Of a DNA stretch of 30,633 bases, positions 28,793 to 30,633 are shown piece by piece; the first letter of the stretch is position 1, and every line of letters starts with the position of its first letter. Source of the stretch: a virus; IMG/VR virus record IMGVR_UViG_3300032046_000144, positions 1-30,633 of that record; one strand, 5' to 3'. A model generated the notes under the pieces. It made no database searches. It had not been told where the DNA came from and worked only from the letters and a program-made list of their open reading frames with translations. Both the position numbers and the translations under genes were made by a program.

Positions 28793-30436
28793 ATGTCTGA
28801 TACGTATAAGGATTTTATTAAAGAGAATGCCGGTAGACTTATGGTCGAAGGCAAGAAATATGTTGAAAAATACAAACCGCTTCTAGAAGGCATTAACGAT
28901 GAGTACAGCAAGGTTTCAACTGCTATCCTCATGGAAAATGAAGTCCAGTTCGCAGATAGGCTTCTCCAGGAATCAACATCGTCTGGTAGCTCAATCGGCA
29001 CAGCTGGTCAGTTCATTAAGTACGCATTACCCATCATACGCAGGGTGTTTCCGAACCTTATAGCTAACAAGCTCGTAGGCGTTCAGCCCCTTATGCAGCC
29101 TGTTGGATTTATCTTCTATCTGAGGTATAAATTCGAGCAGACACGTGGTTCAGCCGCAGCTGGAACGCAGCTTAACCTGTTGCAGACAGCCGGTCTTACC
29201 GGAACGTCTCCTTACAACGTATCTTCACCGTATAGGAACTTCCCGGTTAACCCGTACTATGCAAAGCAGATCGTCGATAACCATATGATAGTAGACGGAA
29301 CAGACGTTAGAGTGGCGAACATCGCTGCCGATATCGCTGCCGCTGACTACTACTCAGCTGGTCCGACAAATGCTGGCGATGGAACGGTTGGCGCAGGCGA
29401 CTACGCACTTCCGCTTCAGACTTCAGCTCCTGCAGTTGCTACACCTTTCAGGGTGAACATCCTTGAAGGCGACACCGCACTTGCTGATTTTAACAGGATT
29501 ATAACTACGTATCTGTGGACCGGCGCAGCTCTCACAATCGAGAGTGGCTCTGCTACACCGTCGTTAACTGTTAACTCAGTGACGTATAACCCTGGCACCA
29601 GAGTTGCTACAATCAATATGACTTCCACCGCTGCGACCGATAAGGTCATTCGTGGTGCGTCATTACAGTATGTATACAACCTTGAAGCCAATGCGGATAT
29701 CTCTGAACTGAAAATCACCATAGATAAAGATACAGTAGAAGCGAAGACCCGTAAATTGAAGACGGTGTGGACACCTGAATCAGCTCAGGACTTTAAGAGC
29801 TATCACGGTATCGACATTGAGGCCGAGCTGACTGCACTTATGAGTCAGGAAATCGCCCTTGAAGTTGACCGAGAGATCCTTTCGGACCTCATAGTTCTTG
29901 GAGCGCAGGTTACACATTACTTCGACCAGGGCGCTGCGACCAACTACAACTACCTTGATAGGCACGTTGCGTTGATGCAGAGGATCTTGCTTGAAAGTAA
30001 CGTAATCATGAGAGACACACTTCGTGGAAAGGCCAACTGGCTCGTAACTTCCCCTGAAATCGCCTCTATACTTGAAACTCTGAAAGAGTTCAAGCCTTAT
30101 GGCGGACAGGTGTTTACAGGTTCCAATCAGGCTGGTATCGGAGCTCGTGGTACACTTCTGAATCAGATAGACGTGTATGTAGACCCGATATTCCCGAAGA
30201 ACAAAATACTGCTTGGTTATAAGGGCGCAAGTGTGGTCGATGCTGGCTATTACTATGCACCGTATATCCCGGTTGAGTTGACCCCTGTGGTCTACGACCC
30301 GTACGATTTCACACCGAGACGTGGTCTCCTTACTCGTTATGCGACTAAGAAGATTGAGCTTGGCGAGAAGTTCTACAGGACAATCAAAGTCCAGAACAGC
30401 GCATCGGACACTGATTTCAACCCAGTATTAGTTTAA
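28793..30436 (+). CDS. Major capsid protein (T4 gp23-like)
   Basis: This 547-residue protein is close to T4 gp23 in length. The ATG at 28793 follows AGGAGG with 8-base spacing; the frame also extends to a TTG at 28787. The N-terminal 60 residues are a helical pro-region ending LLQE (residue 60), a good site for gp21-type cleavage after (I/L)xE and close to the T4 site at residue 65. The mature part begins STSSGSS. Family-typical segments include FIKYALPIIRRVFPNLIANKLVGVQPL (about 74-100), split here into the ALPIIRRVFPN core and the QPL end, and the C-terminal VDPIFPKNKILLGYKG. Codon use is visibly more regular and C-rich than in neighbouring genes, as expected for a very highly expressed protein. 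Confidence 0.95.
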   Translation: MSDTYKDFIKENAGRLMVEGKKYVEKYKPLLEGINDEYSKVSTAILMENEVQFADRLLQESTSSGSSIGTAGQFIKYALPIIRRVFPNLIANKLVGVQPLMQPVGFIFYLRYKFEQTRGSAAAGTQLNLLQTAGLTGTSPYNVSSPYRNFPVNPYYAKQIVDNHMIVDGTDVRVANIAADIAAADYYSAGPTNAGDGTVGAGDYALPLQTSAPAVATPFRVNILEGDTALADFNRIITTYLWTGAALTIESGSATPSLTVNSVTYNPGTRVATINMTSTAATDKVIRGASLQYVYNLEANADISELKITIDKDTVEAKTRKLKTVWTPESAQDFKSYHGIDIEAELTALMSQEIALEVDREILSDLIVLGAQVTHYFDQGAATNYNYLDRHVALMQRILLESNVIMRDTLRGKANWLVTSPEIASILETLKEFKPYGGQVFTGSNQAGIGARGTLLNQIDVYVDPIFPKNKILLGYKGASVVDAGYYYAPYIPVELTPVVYDPYDFTPRRGLLTRYATKKIELGEKFYRTIKVQNSASDTDFNPVLV

Positions 30437-30458
30437 CCTTAAATAAATAATAACGAAT

Positions 30459-30492
30459 ATCAGGGGAAGCCTAAAACTTCCCCTGATTTTTA
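30459..30492 (+). terminator. Rho-independent terminator after major capsid gene
   Basis: ATCAGGGGAAG (30459-30469) pairs perfectly with CTTCCCCTGAT (30477-30487), followed by TTTTTA. The 11-pair stem and U-run mark the end of the scaffold/capsid unit. Confidence 0.92.
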
Positions 30493-30501
30493 ACCTAAAA
30501 G

Positions 30502-30527
30502 GGGAGAGGACAAGGGAGAGGACAAGG
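30502..30527 (+). repeat. Duplicated ribosome-binding segment
   Basis: The 12-base unit GGGAGAGGACAA occurs twice in tandem (30502-30513 and 30514-30525), followed by GG and then the ATG at 30528. It gives two purine-rich ribosome-binding sites in front of the next gene. Confidence 0.8.
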
Positions 30528-30633
30528 ATGGAACGAGGAACGTGTACAATTCCAGGATGTACTAATTTAAGAGCTATGGCGGGGTATGGAATTTATAGAA
30601 AAATATGTCAAAGTCATCATATGAAAAAGTATG
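30528..30633 (+). CDS. Cys/His-containing small protein, N-terminal fragment
   Basis: The frame is open to the end of the window (35 codons). It starts MERGTCTIPGCTNLRAMAGY and continues to C-Q-S-H-H. The C-x4-C...C-x2-H-H arrangement looks like a compact zinc-binding fold, of the kind seen in small phage DNA-binding or HNH-related proteins. It follows the capsid terminator and a duplicated ribosome-binding segment. Confidence 0.55.
   Translation, partial: MERGTCTIPGCTNLRAMAGYGIYRKICQSHHMKKY

Overview
This window is from a double-stranded DNA bacteriophage of the T4-like (myovirus) lineage, probably one with a large genome. The right half carries a T4-type head module in conserved order on the + strand: large terminase (18456-20189), portal (20865-22778), prohead protease (27326-27931), scaffold (28075-28779) and a gp23-like major capsid protein (28793-30436). 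The host cannot be named from the sequence. Ribosome-binding sites are ordinary AGGAG types, and one promoter looks like a bacterial sigma-70 promoter.

Layout. (1) 1-3251, + strand: small overlapping genes, including a SWIM-finger fragment, a membrane protein, a SleB-like cell-wall hydrolase and an odd protein with collagen-like, His-rich and zinc-ribbon segments. A strong, probably two-way, terminator lies at 3261-3294. (2) 3295-6882, - strand: one long stable-RNA unit. A sigma-70-like promoter (about 6855-6882) feeds a structured leader with a terminator and a competing antiterminator (6616-6848). After it come 29 recognisable tRNA genes and one degenerate tRNA-like gene, an HNH endonuclease gene, and an RNase P RNA gene (6164-6431). 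The readable anticodons cover all 20 amino acids. (3) 6895-7000: two inverted-repeat elements between the divergent units. (4) 7030-27931, + strand: a nearly gap-free run of genes. It starts with a CCA-adding-type tRNA nucleotidyltransferase, passes through a block of mostly unrecognised acidic or disordered proteins, and enters the packaging and head genes. (5) 28075-30487: scaffold and capsid genes between two terminators, then the start of another gene.

How it works together. The main result is an apparently self-contained tRNA supply system: a 20-amino-acid tRNA set, the catalytic RNA for 5' maturation, and a nucleotidyltransferase that could add or repair 3' CCA ends. Most tRNA genes encode CCA and several abut with no spacer, so one RNase P cut would finish two ends at once. 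At least one tRNA (Lys-UUU) lacks encoded CCA and would need the enzyme. Several tRNAs are unusual: C33 in three, and variable-arm classes that do not match the anticodon in four.

The head module departs from T4 by having a 1286-residue multidomain protein between portal and protease. It has tandem repeats, several Cys clusters, a SWIM finger, and a conserved Trp-Cys domain shared with the protein encoded just before terminase.
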